Positions 1 through 14,100 are shown, numbered from the stretch's first letter. The stretch is DNA of 64,000 bases from Psococerastis gibbosa (GCA_963971405.1 OZ020484.1:41872770-41936769), one strand, 5' to 3'. The notes: a model not told the origin generated them from the letters alone. Numbers and translations: made by a program.

Positions 1-448
1 CTTGAGCTGTAACGAGTTCAAACATCGTGAAGATACATACTCTAAACATTCGCTACACCCAGCACAATGTTGAGCCGATGACACCCTCCGGACCCTGCCT
101 CTATATGATATATCTCAGGAATGGTGGCCCTTTGAAAAAAAATGATAGGAACCTTTGTTATAGAGAATTTAAAGATCTACAACTTTGGTAAACAAACTTT
201 TCTAACAAAACTTACCGTTTTCGAGGAAAAAAGCACTGACATTTTGACCTTTGACCCCAAATAACGTTTTTAGCACATGGGATGGATGGGGACTTTTGAC
301 ATTTTATTTATGTTGGTAAACCCAAGGTCTGTACCAAAATTTGGCTCTCCGGGAATTTTTGTTATGAGTATTTGGTCACTGTTTTCTTGTTCAAATGTAC
401 GCTTGCATGCTGTGCCTCACCAATTTATATCCCCACGAGCCGCCACTG
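1..448. mobile_element. Unassigned DNA ending in a hAT-type terminus
   Basis: No gene is visible here. Positions 434-448 read ACGAGCCGCCACTG at the right edge, identical to the right terminus of the complete hAT-type element at 28340-29056. The matching left terminus (CAGTGGCGGCTCG) does not occur between 1 and 433, so it is either left of the window or lost. The remainder is AT-rich with no coding pattern that I recognise. Confidence 0.4.
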
Positions 449-1004
449 TGAGAAATACCGATTTCACTGTCACAAGTGTTCCAAGCATTTGTGCCTGAAG
501 GGCTCTTCGCCGAAATCACTAGGCTCTGGCCGATCAGGTGTAGGGAGGTTTCATAACTGAGAAAAGTTTTTGATCAGCGCCATATTAAAAGAACCGGTAC
601 AAGTGATCCGGTGCATGTGGTGATCCCATCGCGCCTTTTTGGCTTTGTGGCACCGGTTTTAGTAAAAATTGTAATGTTTTTTGAAAAATACACGTATTGT
701 TATTATTATTATTATTTCCTATTTATCAGCCAATAATGGTACCGAGGTGGATAATATGAGTAGTTCCATGGTAAATAATTGTCCTAGGGTTACATTTCGG
801 TTGACTCGGCTTTCCCTGTCCCAAAACTCTGACATTGATCGATGGGACGATTGCATGGTCTGGAATAGGCAGGCCAATACATTATACCATAATAAAAATA
901 GCAAGGGATGTATTTTATTGAAAGAAAGTAAGAAAGAAAATTGTCTATATTTTCCATGTGGGGGAATATGGGCCTTTTTTCGGCCCACTCTTACATTAAC
1001 CATT
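449..1004. other. Non-coding stretch, nothing recognised
   Basis: I see no exon, RNA gene or named repeat here. The open frames on both strands have no recognisable protein pattern. It should be intron of the USP8 gene, because the first recognisable USP8 exon is at 2143 and is internal. Confidence 0.4.
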
Positions 1005-1180
1005 TATTGGGGCATGAATTATCCATAATTGCTACTAATATATTTTTTTTTAGAAAATCAAATCTTAGTTTGGGAAAGCAACCTTTTCGGTGTCAGAAAA
1101 ATTAAGTTTTAGGTATTTTACAGAAAAATAGAGTTGTTTTTTTATCAAGAGGGAAGCGACCTATTGGGGTTTGTTTTGTG
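1005..1180 (+). repeat. Partial copy of dispersed repeat family E
   Basis: The opening GGGGCATGAATTATCCATAA recurs near 56252, and phrases such as GGAAGCAACCT and ATCAAGAGGGAAGCGACCT match the longer copies at 26608, 56245 and 60185. Only the first part of the family is present. The longer copies end in a conserved non-coding tail. Confidence 0.5.
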
Positions 1181-1365
1181 TTGAATATAAAGAAAAACTT
1201 ATCTATTATAAATTAAGTTATAAAAGTATTAATGATGTCTGCTACCATATTATAACTTAATTTATAATAGATAAGTTAAGTATCTACATAATAGTCTCCT
1301 TAAAAACAAAACAAACAATAATCTCAAATCACAAATGATGTAAATTCGCCGGTGGAATTGCCGCC
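1166..1365. mobile_element. Rearranged GGCG-palindrome element
   Basis: The right end CGGTGGAATTGCCGCC and the inner core (ATGATGTCTGCTACCA, ATAATAGATAAGTTAAGTA) match the palindromic family at 18323 and 21539. The left terminus is missing and part of the core lies inverted at 1194-1250, so this copy looks truncated and rearranged rather than a clean insertion. Confidence 0.55.
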
Positions 1366-1697
1366 AAAGCAACTACTGCGCATATCAACACATTTTACAA
1401 CTATTAATACACCTCATTGGAAAAATAAAATTTATCATAATCTGGAATTAGATATCATAATACGAGTATTTGTTTCTGGCTTTCACTTAATCGCGTATGT
1501 CTCTGGATTACAACATGGTGGAATTCTATACTCTTTTCTTTGGGACTTTAGTAAAATGTCAGCTAAAATTAAGAATTGAGTATTGTCTGAACCTCACATC
1601 CAGACCTAAGATTAGTTACTTACTTCTGTAGTAAGCTGTTAGTGGATTTCAATATTGTTTATTGACATTTTTGTGTATATTTTTTTACCATCAGCTG

Positions 1698-2096
1698 CAG
1701 CCTGGTCTTGGCGATTATAATACCGGTATTTATTTAATCCCCTGGTATTAAAAATGTAAACAAGACAATTTTATAATGGAAAGTGCTATTCAAAATTTGT
1801 TTGTTTAAATTTTTAATACCAGGGGATTAAATAATACCGGGGTTTAAATAATCCCTGTTATTAAAAATGTAAACAAGATAAATTGATAATGGAAAGTGCT
1901 ATTCAAAATTTTTTTGGTTTACATTTTTAATACCAGGGGATTAAATAAATACCGGGGTTTAAATATTCCCTGTTATTAAAAAAGTAATCAAGATAATTTT
2001 ATAATGGAAAGTGCTATTCAAAATTTGTTTGTTTACATTTTTAATACCAAGGTATCATTTAAACCCCGGTATTAGAATCGCCATGATCAACCTGTT
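1698..2096. mobile_element. CAGCC-palindrome element with triplicated core
   Basis: The element opens with CAGCCTGGTCTTGGCGATTA and closes with the inverted counterpart ending AACCTGTTG. Between the ends, a unit of roughly 115 bp (ATTTTATAATGGAAAGTGCT with flanking AATACCAGGGGATTAAAT) is repeated three times in tandem; each unit is itself nearly palindromic. It ends about 45 bp before the USP8 exon at 2143. It is a non-autonomous element of unknown superfamily. Confidence 0.7.
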
Positions 2097-2142
2097 GTGA
2101 CCTGTAATTAGTATCGCATACCAATTTATTATTCTTTTGCAG

Positions 2143-5100
2143 TATGATCATGAAGAAAGCAACGTTCTTGTCAGGCTTCTCGAGGAAGGTTACTCCACAT
2201 TCGCTGAATTTTACCCTTGGTTGCTGACGCAACCTATCCCCAAGAGAGATAACACCAGCTCTTCCATCATTGATTTGGGTATAAATATCAGCTTTCCATC
2301 TTTTGACGTGGAACAGGACTCTGCGATCCCATTTTTTAGCCGTGACGAAAAACCGAAACCCACCGAGCCTGTTGGCGTACATCGACCTAATGTGGATCGC
2401 GGCAAGAAGGTAAGAACTGTACCAGTGTGGATTAACTTGTTAAACAAATATTACCTATAATAAAACAATCGTCCTGGTTCCTATAATGGCATCATTATCA
2501 GTTAAAAACTGAACTGTTCAAATGCAATTAATAGAACAAAGAACCGGTACGAGTTATATAAATAAATAAAGACTTTTTTTGTTCTATTACTAAGCCAACC
2601 TAGCGGAGTTAGGGCTATAAAGCCCTCTCTTACACTCAACTAGGAAAGCCCGGGACCGCCTGCTTTACATGCCCTCCGAAGCATGGCCAGAAAATTCAGG
2701 AAGTGCAGAACTCGAACCAACAACCTTTCGGGTGAAAGTCAGAGTCCGTACCACTACTCTACATGTCCTGACTATATTATATACTGTATGTTTTTCTATT
2801 AATTAATTTCTACTGGACTAATTCCATAGTAAATTATTGCCCCATAGTTAAATATCGGTGGCCTATAGATTTTCCCTGTCATGCAGCACAATAATAATGG
2901 TGTGGTATTCAATGCATTCCCCCCTATTACACACTCAAATATTCGATCCAATAAGTATGGGTCTATGGAAAACTGGAAAATGTGATACCTAAATTCAGAT
3001 TCAAATCGTGAATACAATATAAACATTCCAAATATTGCTTTGACCGAATAAATATTGGAGTATGTAATCATGGGGGCTCAGATTATCTATGAAATCTTCA
3101 AAAAATATTTTTACATCTTTACATCTGGTCATCCACCTACTGTAGATCAACTTTACATACACACGGCAAACGCTACACTTGCGGTTGCGCCCGAAGCGGC
3201 CATATTGATAACGGCTTGAAAGTTGAAACCCATCTAGGTAAATTCATATCTAAGGCTCAAAAACAAAAAGATAACAGTGGCAAAACTTTAATAAACAAAG
3301 GTGTGTCTGCAACAAGGACTGCCTCTAGTCCAATCATTTGATCATTTGTAATCAGCTCCAGTGGACCTGGTGTGATATTTGAGCCTCCTCCACTCCTTTC
3401 TGCCCTGCTACTGCTGATCATTTGGCAATTACTCCTGTACCAATCTCTCTCTCTCTCTCTCTCTCTCTCCTGAGATCATGCTCAATTTGGTTTCTTGTGT
3501 CTCTTCCTTGGTCTTCCTCTTCTACCTCACGTTTTCCATTCTCTTTACGTGACCAAACCTAGAGTTCCACAATAGTATAGGGTAGATGGGACATTCGCTC
3601 CCGCAAAGGCTATATATTTTGTTTTTCTATTTCCAACTGCCAAGTCTCCCAGCACGCTTTGGACCCTTTCTTCCGTCGTGGTTCAAACAAGGACGTGTCA
3701 GTTAGCCGAAGCTATAATTGATAAAATAGGACTGTAAGAGAACAAGTGCATGACTCTGCCTTAAATTCCAATTTCATAGCTTAGCGCGAAATATCGTGTG
3801 TCGTATGTCTTAAATGTCTGCTAAAACTTCAATACCACATTTATCATTGACCATTGACGTATGTGGAAACCCCGCCAAATTACAAAGAATGATTGTTGAA
3901 ATGCCTTCAGGCTGCTGCAGTGAAGTGGTACGATGAGAAAGGTGCTTTGCTGCAACGCCAGGTGGAGGAGACGGCAGCGGCTTTGCAGGTGGCCAAAGAG
4001 CGGAATGCGCGTGAACACCAACTCCAAGAGAACCTTTCTAGGCAAAAGGATGCGGCTACTGATGAAAACCAGCGCAAAATCTATGGTACCGGCACTTACA
4101 TATTGTTTATTAGCCTCTTATGTAATGACAAAAGTCAAATGACTTGTCCTAAAATTGATATCCCACGCTCACGCTCGGTGCTATTCAATAAGTTAATTAT
4201 GCGGACTACTTCTCGCTTGGACTGTTTTGCCCAAATATCTAAAGCATATTGCGGTTGTTGTACATACTGGATATTTTTTTATATTGGATATGTATGATAA
4301 ATAAATTAGTTCCTTTTCCAAAGTCCTGGAAATTATGCTAATATTATTGTAAAATTGTTGATGAATGTAAGGATCTGATAGAACACGGCTGAATTTATAG
4401 CTGATTAGTATTGTTTAATTTTGTTTTGATTGCCTCACATGGTTCAACTTAGCTGGACAAATTTGGCTGCTGCTACTTTTTACCCCATCCCAGAGCAGCG
4501 CAATCTTTTGGAAGAGAGTGTCGGTAAAATTACCATAGGTCGATCGCAATTTGAGGAAACCAAGCCTTTTGGGACATTTCTTATGTTCTCCTGCTGCCTT
4601 ATTCGTAATTTAGAAACCTAACTTTACATTACTTTACTTTTCTAATGTTTTCAGAGGAGAAAGGCGCTGATTTGCTTCTTGAGATTGAAGACTTAAAAAA
4701 TCAATCATTTTCCAAAGATGAAACGATTAAAGAATTGAGGGAAGAACTGGAAAAAATAAAAATTCAGCAAAATGATGAAGGGAAAAGGGCTCAAGATGAG
4801 AAAGAAGCAGAGAAGGAGGAAAAGAGGAAAATGGAGGAAAAATTGCTGGAGGAAGAGATGAGGAGGGAGCGAGAGGAGACTGAAAGATTGCAGAAGGAGG
4901 CTGATTTGTTGGAGCAGCAACAAAAAGCTGAGAGGAAGCGAGTCGAAGAGGCTGCTCGAAAAAAAGTATGCAAACCAGTATCGTTATACAATAAGTAGGT
5001 TATGGAATAAATACATGGGCGTTGCGCGCCATGAGCAGGGAGTGATAACTACCCCCTCCCCATCAGAGGTAAAAGGCCTTCCCCTAGAGGTGCAAAAATA

Positions 5101-8100
5101 ATATTTTTTCATTTAATTTGTTTCACTTTTTAACGAGTGTTTCGAAACGTTTCAGTATTCCCATCAGCATACCATGTTACCGTATGTATGCCTTGCACTA
5201 TAATACTGAGGTATTATCAATATTGTTACGGCCTAGGTAAGCTTACTGAGCCTCCCAGGAACAATCTGCCACTGAAGATGTTTGGGAATCGCTTGGTAGC
5301 TCACTTTCAAATTAACCACGACGAATTAGCCCAGATTCTTGTGTTACATCCATTTCAACTGTTTTAATTTGATGCAGGTGCCTGAGCGTCCCCCCATCCC
5401 GAAAGTTGATAGGACAACGAAACCACCAGTGGCTGTTTATGTCGATACCAAGAAAAGAGATTTCAATCCTGTTTTCGGTGATGTGGTGAGTTCAAAACAG
5501 TTTTAGTCATAGATAACAGGTACTCACTGAGCAGGCCAAGCTAGCGTTGAACGCTTCGGTAAAATCGGCCTAAACAGATTCGGACTGTCAGTTGTTGCAT
5601 GAAACCAACCTTCTGCGCCACCTTCAGTGGAGAGAGTCACAACCTGCATTATGTTTTAAATATAATTACCCATCGTTGAGCCATCAATATACTGTACTTC
5701 CACAATATGCGACTCTCACCAACTAAAAGTTATGAAAGGAGTAGAAAATGACGGAGGCCATCGAAAATGTGCGCTCTACTCCTGCCTTTCATAACCGTGG
5801 CCTATGGGCGATAGTAAAGCAACATATTATGCATATCTAAATGTAGAGGAACATATCTTCTACATCATACGCCTGTGACCTCATTGATGGCTCTAAAATT
5901 AAATTTGATTTTGTACACAGTATGGATAGTGTCGTTTAGGCTCTTAATCACTTAAAGGCCCCCATTCACGGGACAATTATCGTAACGATTCGTCGCTCGA
6001 TGCTAAGCCAACCATTCACGGGACGATTTGTCGTTTCGACCGATCGTCAAGAAAACTGTCCGATTTATCTTTCGAAAACACACGAACTACGTGATCGTAC
6101 GATTCTCAGTCTCTGCGGAATGAAAACGTGTAGCACGTACGCGTACGTGGTAGAACGATGAAGTCGCAACCACTTAGTTTAAGCGCATTGGCGCTCATTT
6201 TATCAATATCAATTTTACATCAATGTTCTTGAGGAATTACGTTTTCATACTAAAGATTGGTCTTACTACCTTAGGATGTCAGAGGAAACATTCTTAGAGC
6301 TTTTGCATAAGGTATCTTCCAGAATAATAAAAAAATAATACCAATATGAGGCAAGCTGTTACTTCTCACGAACGTCTAACTGCAACACTGCGATTCCTGG
6401 CTACTGGAAGGACTTAAGAAGATTTAAAATTTACAACGTTGATATCACTACAGTGTTTGGGAAAGATCATTCCAGAAACGTGCAAAGCCATTTTCAATTA
6501 AATTAATAATAATATAAATATAAATAATATAAAATAAATTCATTTTTCATTTTCATTAAAGGATTAATGTACGGTAAGTACAATTTACCATAGCAGATTT
6601 TTTAATCTTCGTAAGTCCTTCCATTAGCCAGGAATCGCGGTATAGCAGTTAGACGTTCGTGAGAAGTAATAGTTTGCCTCATATTGGTATTATTTTTTAT
6701 TACTCTGGAAGATACCTTATGCAAAAGCTCTAAGAATGTTTCCTCTGACATCCTAAGGTAGTAAGACCAATCTTTAGTATGAAAACGTAATTCCTCAAGA
6801 ACATTGATGTGAGAATATTGATGTCTTTTTAGATGCTATCTCTTAGTCCATTCTCTCTTATTCTCTTAGTCTTCCTTTTGTTTATTGTAGAAAGTCTTTC
6901 TTTTTATATAAAATGAGCGCCAATGCGCTCAAACTGAGTAGTTGTGATTTATTCGTTCAACCACGTATGCTTACGTGCTACACGTTTTCACTCCGCAGAG
7001 ACTGAGAATCGTAAGATCACATCGTTCGTGTGTTTTCGACGGTTTTCGAAAGATAAATCGGACGGTTTTCTTGACGATCGGTCGAAACGACAAAATATCG
7101 TCCTGTGAATGGTGGGCTTTATTTAGTCTTATTGGAAACATTTTAACATTGGCGTAAATTCCCAAAATTTCTGGATGGGGGGGGGGGGGGCTGTAGGATC
7201 CCCCCGAGAAGCAAAAAATAGATAAGTGGGCCCAAATTAGTGAGGGTTTACGATTATTCTGTCCTGGAGAAAGGGGGGCTCGGGGGTCTCCCCCGGAGAA
7301 GAAAATTCATGAATAGGCCCAAATTAGGGAGGTTTTACGCATTTAGCAAGCACAGTTGAGATTATACAGACAAAAAACCAACCACTGAGGGGGGCCCGGG
7401 GGTCTCCCCCGAAGAAAACTTTTGAAAAAATAGGTCTGAATTATTGGGATTTTGTGAAAGTAAATTTACTTGGTCAATATGTTGATTTTTTTCATGATGT
7501 CTTTTATGTGAAATAAGCATACCAAGAATTAATTTCCATTTCGTTATTTTCGATACTATGCCTTTCGCCTCCTAACGTCTTTGTCACCAGAAATCCTGGG
7601 GGGCCCAGGACCACCCTATTTACGCCAATGTTTGCAAACAGTACAATTGAGATATTACAACGACGAATAAACCAACCATTGAGGGGGGCCCGGGGGGGGG
7701 GGGGGGGTTTCCCCCGGAAAAATGTGGGAAAAATAGCTCTAAAGTATTGGGGTTTTAAGCATTTTGAGTAATATATTTTTTGTGAAAGTACTTAGTCAAT
7801 ATGTTGATTTTTTCGTGTAAAATAAGCATACTTAGAATTAATTTCCCATTCATTATTGTGGATACTATGCCATTAGCCTCCATAACGTCTTTGTCACCAG
7901 GACCCCCCTATTTACGCAAATGCGACAGTTCCTAATGCTCAAATAGACAATTTTTCTTTATAAAATAACATAATGTTTTTATTTCAATATTTAGTAATAA
8001 AGCGTTGTAAGAACTGAGAGACCCAAATTTTTTGGTAGCTCTCGAAGGAGAAATTCAATACGAGTGTCCCGAAACTCAGGAAAATGTTGAGCGGGAAAAA

Positions 8101-11100
8101 TCTTTAAGGTGTACGAAAACATAAATTGGAAATACCAATCGTAAAGAGAGAAACGCTCATCCAAAACTTATCACCGATCAGCCCAAGCCATTGAACTTGA
8201 CTTCAATGAAATAACGGACTGAGAGGATTTCCGGTGGAATGAGTTCCAAAACTGGAGCCAATTGGTGGAGCGACGGCTTAAGAAATATAAAAGAACATTT
8301 CATCTAAGAGATGTGACATTTTTGATCTTCGATCGATATTCCCTATGAAACATTTACTTAGTGCGAAAAAACGGGTAATGGGTGTGTCCGCTTTGCTCGT
8401 AAGGCTTGTCAGTGTGCTTATTGCAACGTAAATTGGCAATGAGCTTAACAAGATGTGTGGAGTACATGTGACTGCTTGCGGTAGCCTCAGCTAACTCAAT
8501 TAGTCACGTGGCGTGGAGCGTGGAAGCAGACGGCCCGGACCAGTGCACCTCGGGAAATGCTACATCCCTGTTGTCATGGTGTCCGCTTCGCGTTTAAGGC
8601 TGTCCCTTACGGACCTCCTTTTTTTCTTTCGCCGTGTAAGCCCCTTGTTTTTGGTATATTTATACGTACGACGGATATTCACGTTAATGCTTGGTAATTT
8701 TGCTAGTATCATATGCTATAAGTTGTTGGTTTAATAAGATATTGCATTTTCTCGCTTGTAGCTGGTGTACGATAGGTTGCATCGAGGACGTGTACCAGTT
8801 TCATACGGAAACAATATCAATAAGGCGCCCATTCCACCGACCGGCTAGGGCTATTTACAAAAACAGTGACGTGGTAGCAGACCTTCAAGACTTAGGCGGG
8901 GTTTCCACCGACCTCGCATTGCAGAATTGACGGAAATGTTTATTTTCCTCTATGCCATAGTTTTTTTTTTTTTTTTTTTTTTACCTTCGTGGGGCCTACT
9001 CGTTTGAGTTCCTATAAGCGTCGACCTAGAAGGTCTTTTGCTTCCACGTTTGCCGTCTACGCCCATCTTATAACACCAGTCTTTTTGATAAATTCTAGTG
9101 TTTTTGTGATGGGATTAGATCGGATGGTTTCCTCTTCAGACCTAGGGTGGCCAAGAGTTTGGTATCGAGTTTTTCCCAGCGCTTCACATTCAAAGAGAAT
9201 GTGTTCAGCTGTTTCTTCTTCAACTTCACACAGTCTGCATCTACTGTCGTTTTTCACGCCAACCCTATGCATGTGTTTGTTGAAGTGGCCGTGGCCCGTA
9301 AGCGTGCCAACCACCCTTCTAGCTTGCTCTCTACTTAAAGAGAGAAGCTGATCGGTGAGCTTTTTACTAGGACCCGGAATAACCTTCTTAGCAAATCTGC
9401 TTTCCGGGACTTTCTTCCATTCCTCTGCAGTTTTTCTCTGCACCCATTTTTGTACAGAAGTACGGGCCTGGCAATAAGCCATCCCATACTTAGGTTCTGC
9501 ACCAATGAATGGCGTTTCTGCACCTTTTCGAGCCAGCTCGTCGGCTCTTTCATTCCCATCAAAGTTCGAGTGAGCCGGGACCCAAATCAGCGAGACTGAG
9601 TTTTCCCGACACACCTTTATTAGGAGGTTGATGCAGTGCCACACCATTTTTGATGTGATCTTTATAGCCTCCACAGCCTTAATCGCTGCCTGCGAGTCTG
9701 TATAGATAATAATGGTTTTGCCCTTGCTTTCCATTTCCATACACTCCTCTAGGCATTTTATAATGGCCCCTACCTCAGCCTGAAAGACTGTAGCATATTT
9801 GCCGAGGCTTAGGACTATGGATTTGTCTACAGTTTCCCCATAGACTCCTCCTCCAGCCCCATTTTCCATTTTCGACCCATCTGTATACCAGACTAGGTCA
9901 TTGTCCCCTGTTTGATGTTCTTCAGCATTCCATTCTTTTCTAGCTGGAATTCTAGTGTTAAATGGTTTGCTGAATGAGAGCAGGGGTGTCATTCGGTCTG
10001 ACGGCATTAAAAGCGTGTCTTCCGATATGCTTTTGGTAATATTGGAGTGGCCTGACCTTTTGCTTCTCCAGCAGCCTTCCAGCTCCAATCTATAGGCGCC
10101 CATCCTGGCCTGTGCTTCAATGAAGACTCCCAGGGTTGGCAGGTTCAATAAAGTATTCAGGACATCCCCTGGTGAAGTTGACATTGCTCCTGTGATACAG
10201 AGGCAGGCCAGCCTCTGGAGCCCATTCAACTTGGTTGTCACTGTGACCTGTGTAGTCTTGGTCCACCAAACTACACTTCCATAGGTAATCACCGGCCTAA
10301 TGACCATTGTGTAAATCCACATTGCCATTTTGGGCCTGATTCCCCACGTTGTGCCTATTGCCCGTCTGCAAACATAAATTAATTGTTTAGCTCGGTTAAT
10401 AGTTTTTGTAATATGGGGATTCCAGGTAAGTCCTTTGTCTAGGTTAACCCCTAGATACTTAACCTCCGTCCCCAGTTTTACAACTTGATTGAAAAGCTTA
10501 GGCAGCTTTCCCCCATCAAGATTCTTCTTTCGAGTAAATGGTACCATCGAGATTTTGGATGGGTTGATGCTCAGATTTTCAGCCTTGCACCATTTTTCTA
10601 CTTCAGAAAAAGCCATTTGCATTAGCTCGGTTATGACCGTCATGGACTTACCCCTAATCACAATGGCCAAATCATCCGCATATCCTTGTGCGTACACTCC
10701 CACCTCATTGAGTCTGGTGATGATTTTGTCCACCACAAGGTTCCACAACAGGGGCGATATAACCCCCCCCCCCCCCTGTGCCGTACCCCTGGTGGCCCTT
10801 ACCATCACCTTCTCATCAGATAGGGATGCTAGAATCTTCCTATTGCTAAGCATGGATCTGATCCATCTACACACAGTTGCATTTACGCCAACTCTCTCCA
10901 ACGCCCTTACCATGGAGTCATGTCCCGCGTTGGAGAAAGCCGCCTCAATGTCCAAAAACGCTGCCAGTGCAATCTCCCCATTGTCCAGGCTTTCCTCCAG
11001 TCTGCTCACCAGTTGATGCAATGCAGTCTCAGAGGATCTGCCAGGGCGGTACGCATACTGAGAACTATGCAAACCAGCGTTAGTGCGTATTTTTTCCCGG

Positions 11101-14100
11101 ATATGTTTATCCAGGATTTTCTCTAGAGCTTTTAATAGAAAAGAACTGAGACATATCGGCCTGTATGACCTGGCCTGGGCGTAGTTCGCCTTTCCAGGTT
11201 TAGGTATAAATACTACCTTAGCCATTGCCCACGACTTAGGAACATGTCCAAGCGCTACACTGGCCTGATAGATGGTTGTCAATGCCGGGGTGAGGATCTC
11301 TTTCCCCTCCTGAAGAAGGAGGGGAAAAATCCCATCCGGACCTGGAGCCTTGCATGGCTCAAAAGTGCTGATGGACCAGCCCACCTGTCCCGGTTTTATC
11401 AGCCTTTTGGCACAGTTCCAATCAGCCCTTCGGGCTTTATTGTCTTCTGATGTGCTGCTGTTGTCGCATTTCACCGAACCGGGGAAGTGACACCCTAAAA
11501 GTTTTTCCAGTGTCTCCTCCCCTGTCCGAGTAAACTTGCCATCAGAATTTTCCAGAGTTCCCACGGGGTTAGTGTGGGTGGATTTCAGTATTTTATGGAG
11601 TCTAGCTGTTTCTGCTGTATTTTCAACTTTTTCGCAGAAGCTTCTCCATGTTTTCCGTTTTGCTTTCCGAATAGCTTTGTTGTACTCTGTGAGTCTGCTA
11701 TGATAAGCTTCCCACTTACCAACTTTTGCTGAGGTCTTGAATAACTTACGTACCTCAGTCTTCATTTTTGCTAATTCGTTATTCCACCACTTCGTACTTT
11801 TTTTGATGTTTTTTTCGATTACGGGGCAGTTTCTGTTGTACGAGGATAAGATGGTCTGCTCGATGAGCTCCACCGCCTCGTCCAATTCCACTGTACCCCT
11901 CGTTTGACAGTTAATATCTCTCACTGCATTTCTCAGATCTTCCCGGTATCCTGACCAGTCGGTTTTCCTGGGATTTCTGAATACTTGCCTTTCAACGTCA
12001 GGTTCCTCAAGGGTAAAGGCTATGTGCTGATGGTCTGCCAGTGATGGCTCCAGCAGCACTTGCCACCCTGAGATGTACCTAGAAGTGTGTTGTGTACACA
12101 CAGTGATATCCAACACTTCCCTTCTAGTCTTTGTTATAAATGTAGGCCTATTCCCCTTATTTAAAATATTGAGATCAGCCTGCAGTATATGGTCAAATAG
12201 GGACTCACCTCTGTCATTGCAGTTTGTGCTCCCCCATATTGTGTGATGTGCATTGCCGTCTGTACCCAAGATCAGGTGTTCACCATTCTTGTTAACTTCA
12301 CCAATGAGTTTTTCCACTTCTTCCGTTGGAGGTAGAGTGGGCGAATCATATGGAAGATACGCAGATGCCAAGAGTATTTCTTTTGGACCACCCTGTATCT
12401 TTACTACGAGTCTGACACAAATAAGGTCCCTCGAGCAAAATTCCTGCAACAAGAGAAAGTTTAGTTTCTTGCTTACAATAATGCCCGCTCTGGGCCTTTT
12501 ATTTGTAGTGTCATATAACAACTTACCATTGGATTCAGCCAGTCCGGACACCTTCCCCTGTACCACCCAGGGTTCTTGAATAAGGGCTACGTCGTATTGA
12601 CCTGCCCTTAGCATCCTGGCTAGGTTCGCCGAGGCGGTTTTCTTATGCTGGAGATTGGCTTGGATGATCTTAATCTTTCCTTCCATCTCCAGGCTGCTTC
12701 TTATCGACGACCCTGAAACAAATGACTCCAAGGCCCAAACTTAAGCGCAAGTTATGCCCCCTGAGCTCATTCATCTCAGTCTCACTGAGGGAAAGCACCA
12801 CCGTCGCAGTCTTCCCGTCGTCTTCAAGCTGATGATTTACTACCCGCCATTCCTTGCATTGGACCTTCGGGTTGTGAGCATGCAGCTGTTTAAGCACATC
12901 TACCATACGCATCTTGCTATAAGGCATTGCTAGCCTGGTGATGGCTCTTGTCCTATTAAGGACTTTGTTCGCTTCTCCCACTTGTAGGGAGTTGCCATTC
13001 CAGGGGCTGGATTCGGAAACCACCTGCTCAAGCCAAGCTTTGGTTTCCTTATTCGCACAGTATAGAACCAGCGCCCCCCCGTCAACTCGGTACTGCTCAC
13101 TGAAGCACGGCATTAAGCCATTGCTCATTAGCTGCAGTTTTGCTGTCAGCAACATTATGAGTTCCTCGCTCTCGTCTCCTGTCAGACGTCTGTCGGGGAA
13201 CTCAGCAAATGTTACTGCCATTTTAACAGTCGTGAGCTTCTCCGAGAATAGCCCTCCGACCTTACTAAGTCCTGGGTTTCCCGGTCTCACGTCATCTATG
13301 TTTTTCCGCCTCTTCACCTGTGCCTTGGTTCCGGAACTTGGCGTACTGCCTTCCGACCTTTGCCTTTTCAGAGGCGTTTCCATAGGCTCTGCTTTCGCTG
13401 TAGGTCCCGCCACCGAAGTGGCTACCTTTTCAGCTCCAGCTGCCTTTTTTGGTTTCCCGGAAGTCCAGGTCCCTGCTGCAATTTTGGCTTGTTTTCTTCT
13501 CTCGAAATTAGCCTTATGCCACGAAGAGTCTCTCCTGGGCTTCCCTTTTAGTCGGAGTCCAGAGGCGGCCTTACTCAGGTCCTCTTCTATCTCCTTGTTC
13601 CCCTCCAGGGTAGTTCCTCCCTCCGCCATGTCGGCCTGGGTGGAAATACCAGCCTGCTCTGTCAGAGCTTCCGGTGCCCCCTCCGTCAGCATGACCTGGG
13701 GAAAAGAATAAGACAAAGAAGACGAGGCCTGCTCCAGAGAAGCTTCCACGTCTTCCACTCTATTTGAAGGGCCCTGCTCCATAGGAGCATCCCTGAAACA
13801 TATAGGTTCTTTTGTTTGATCCATATTTCATGTAGTTGAGGGTTTTTGCCCCTTCTAGGGTCTCGTTCCGCGTTCTCACCAGCCTTGATGAGGCATAAAG
13901 CCAGACACTTGTCTTCCCGCATCCCGAGCACTCCGTAGCCCGGCTGCTGCTCCTCAGCCGTCCATCCAGCGGACCTTCCCAGAATCGAACCAATTCTGGG
14001 TTATTCCACCTTCTGTAGACCTACTCGCAGCAGCCGAACTTGCCACTCCACCCCCCAGCAGAACTAGGGGATGAAGACCCCTAGTTTGAGTCGGCCACTT

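Noticed and set aside
1-2142. N-terminal USP8 exons
   Set aside because: I looked for the USP8 dimerisation region and the start of the rhodanese domain and found no matching frame; they are probably left of the window.
3443-3469. Regulatory CT tract
   Set aside because: A pure dinucleotide microsatellite in an intron, with no evidence of function.
10489-11016. 175-codon plus-strand open frame
   Set aside because: Antisense shadow of the reverse-transcriptase region of LINE ORF2.
12938-13711. 257-codon plus-strand open frame
   Set aside because: It lies wholly antisense to LINE ORF1; its length follows from the GC-rich coding bias of the other strand and it has no domain.
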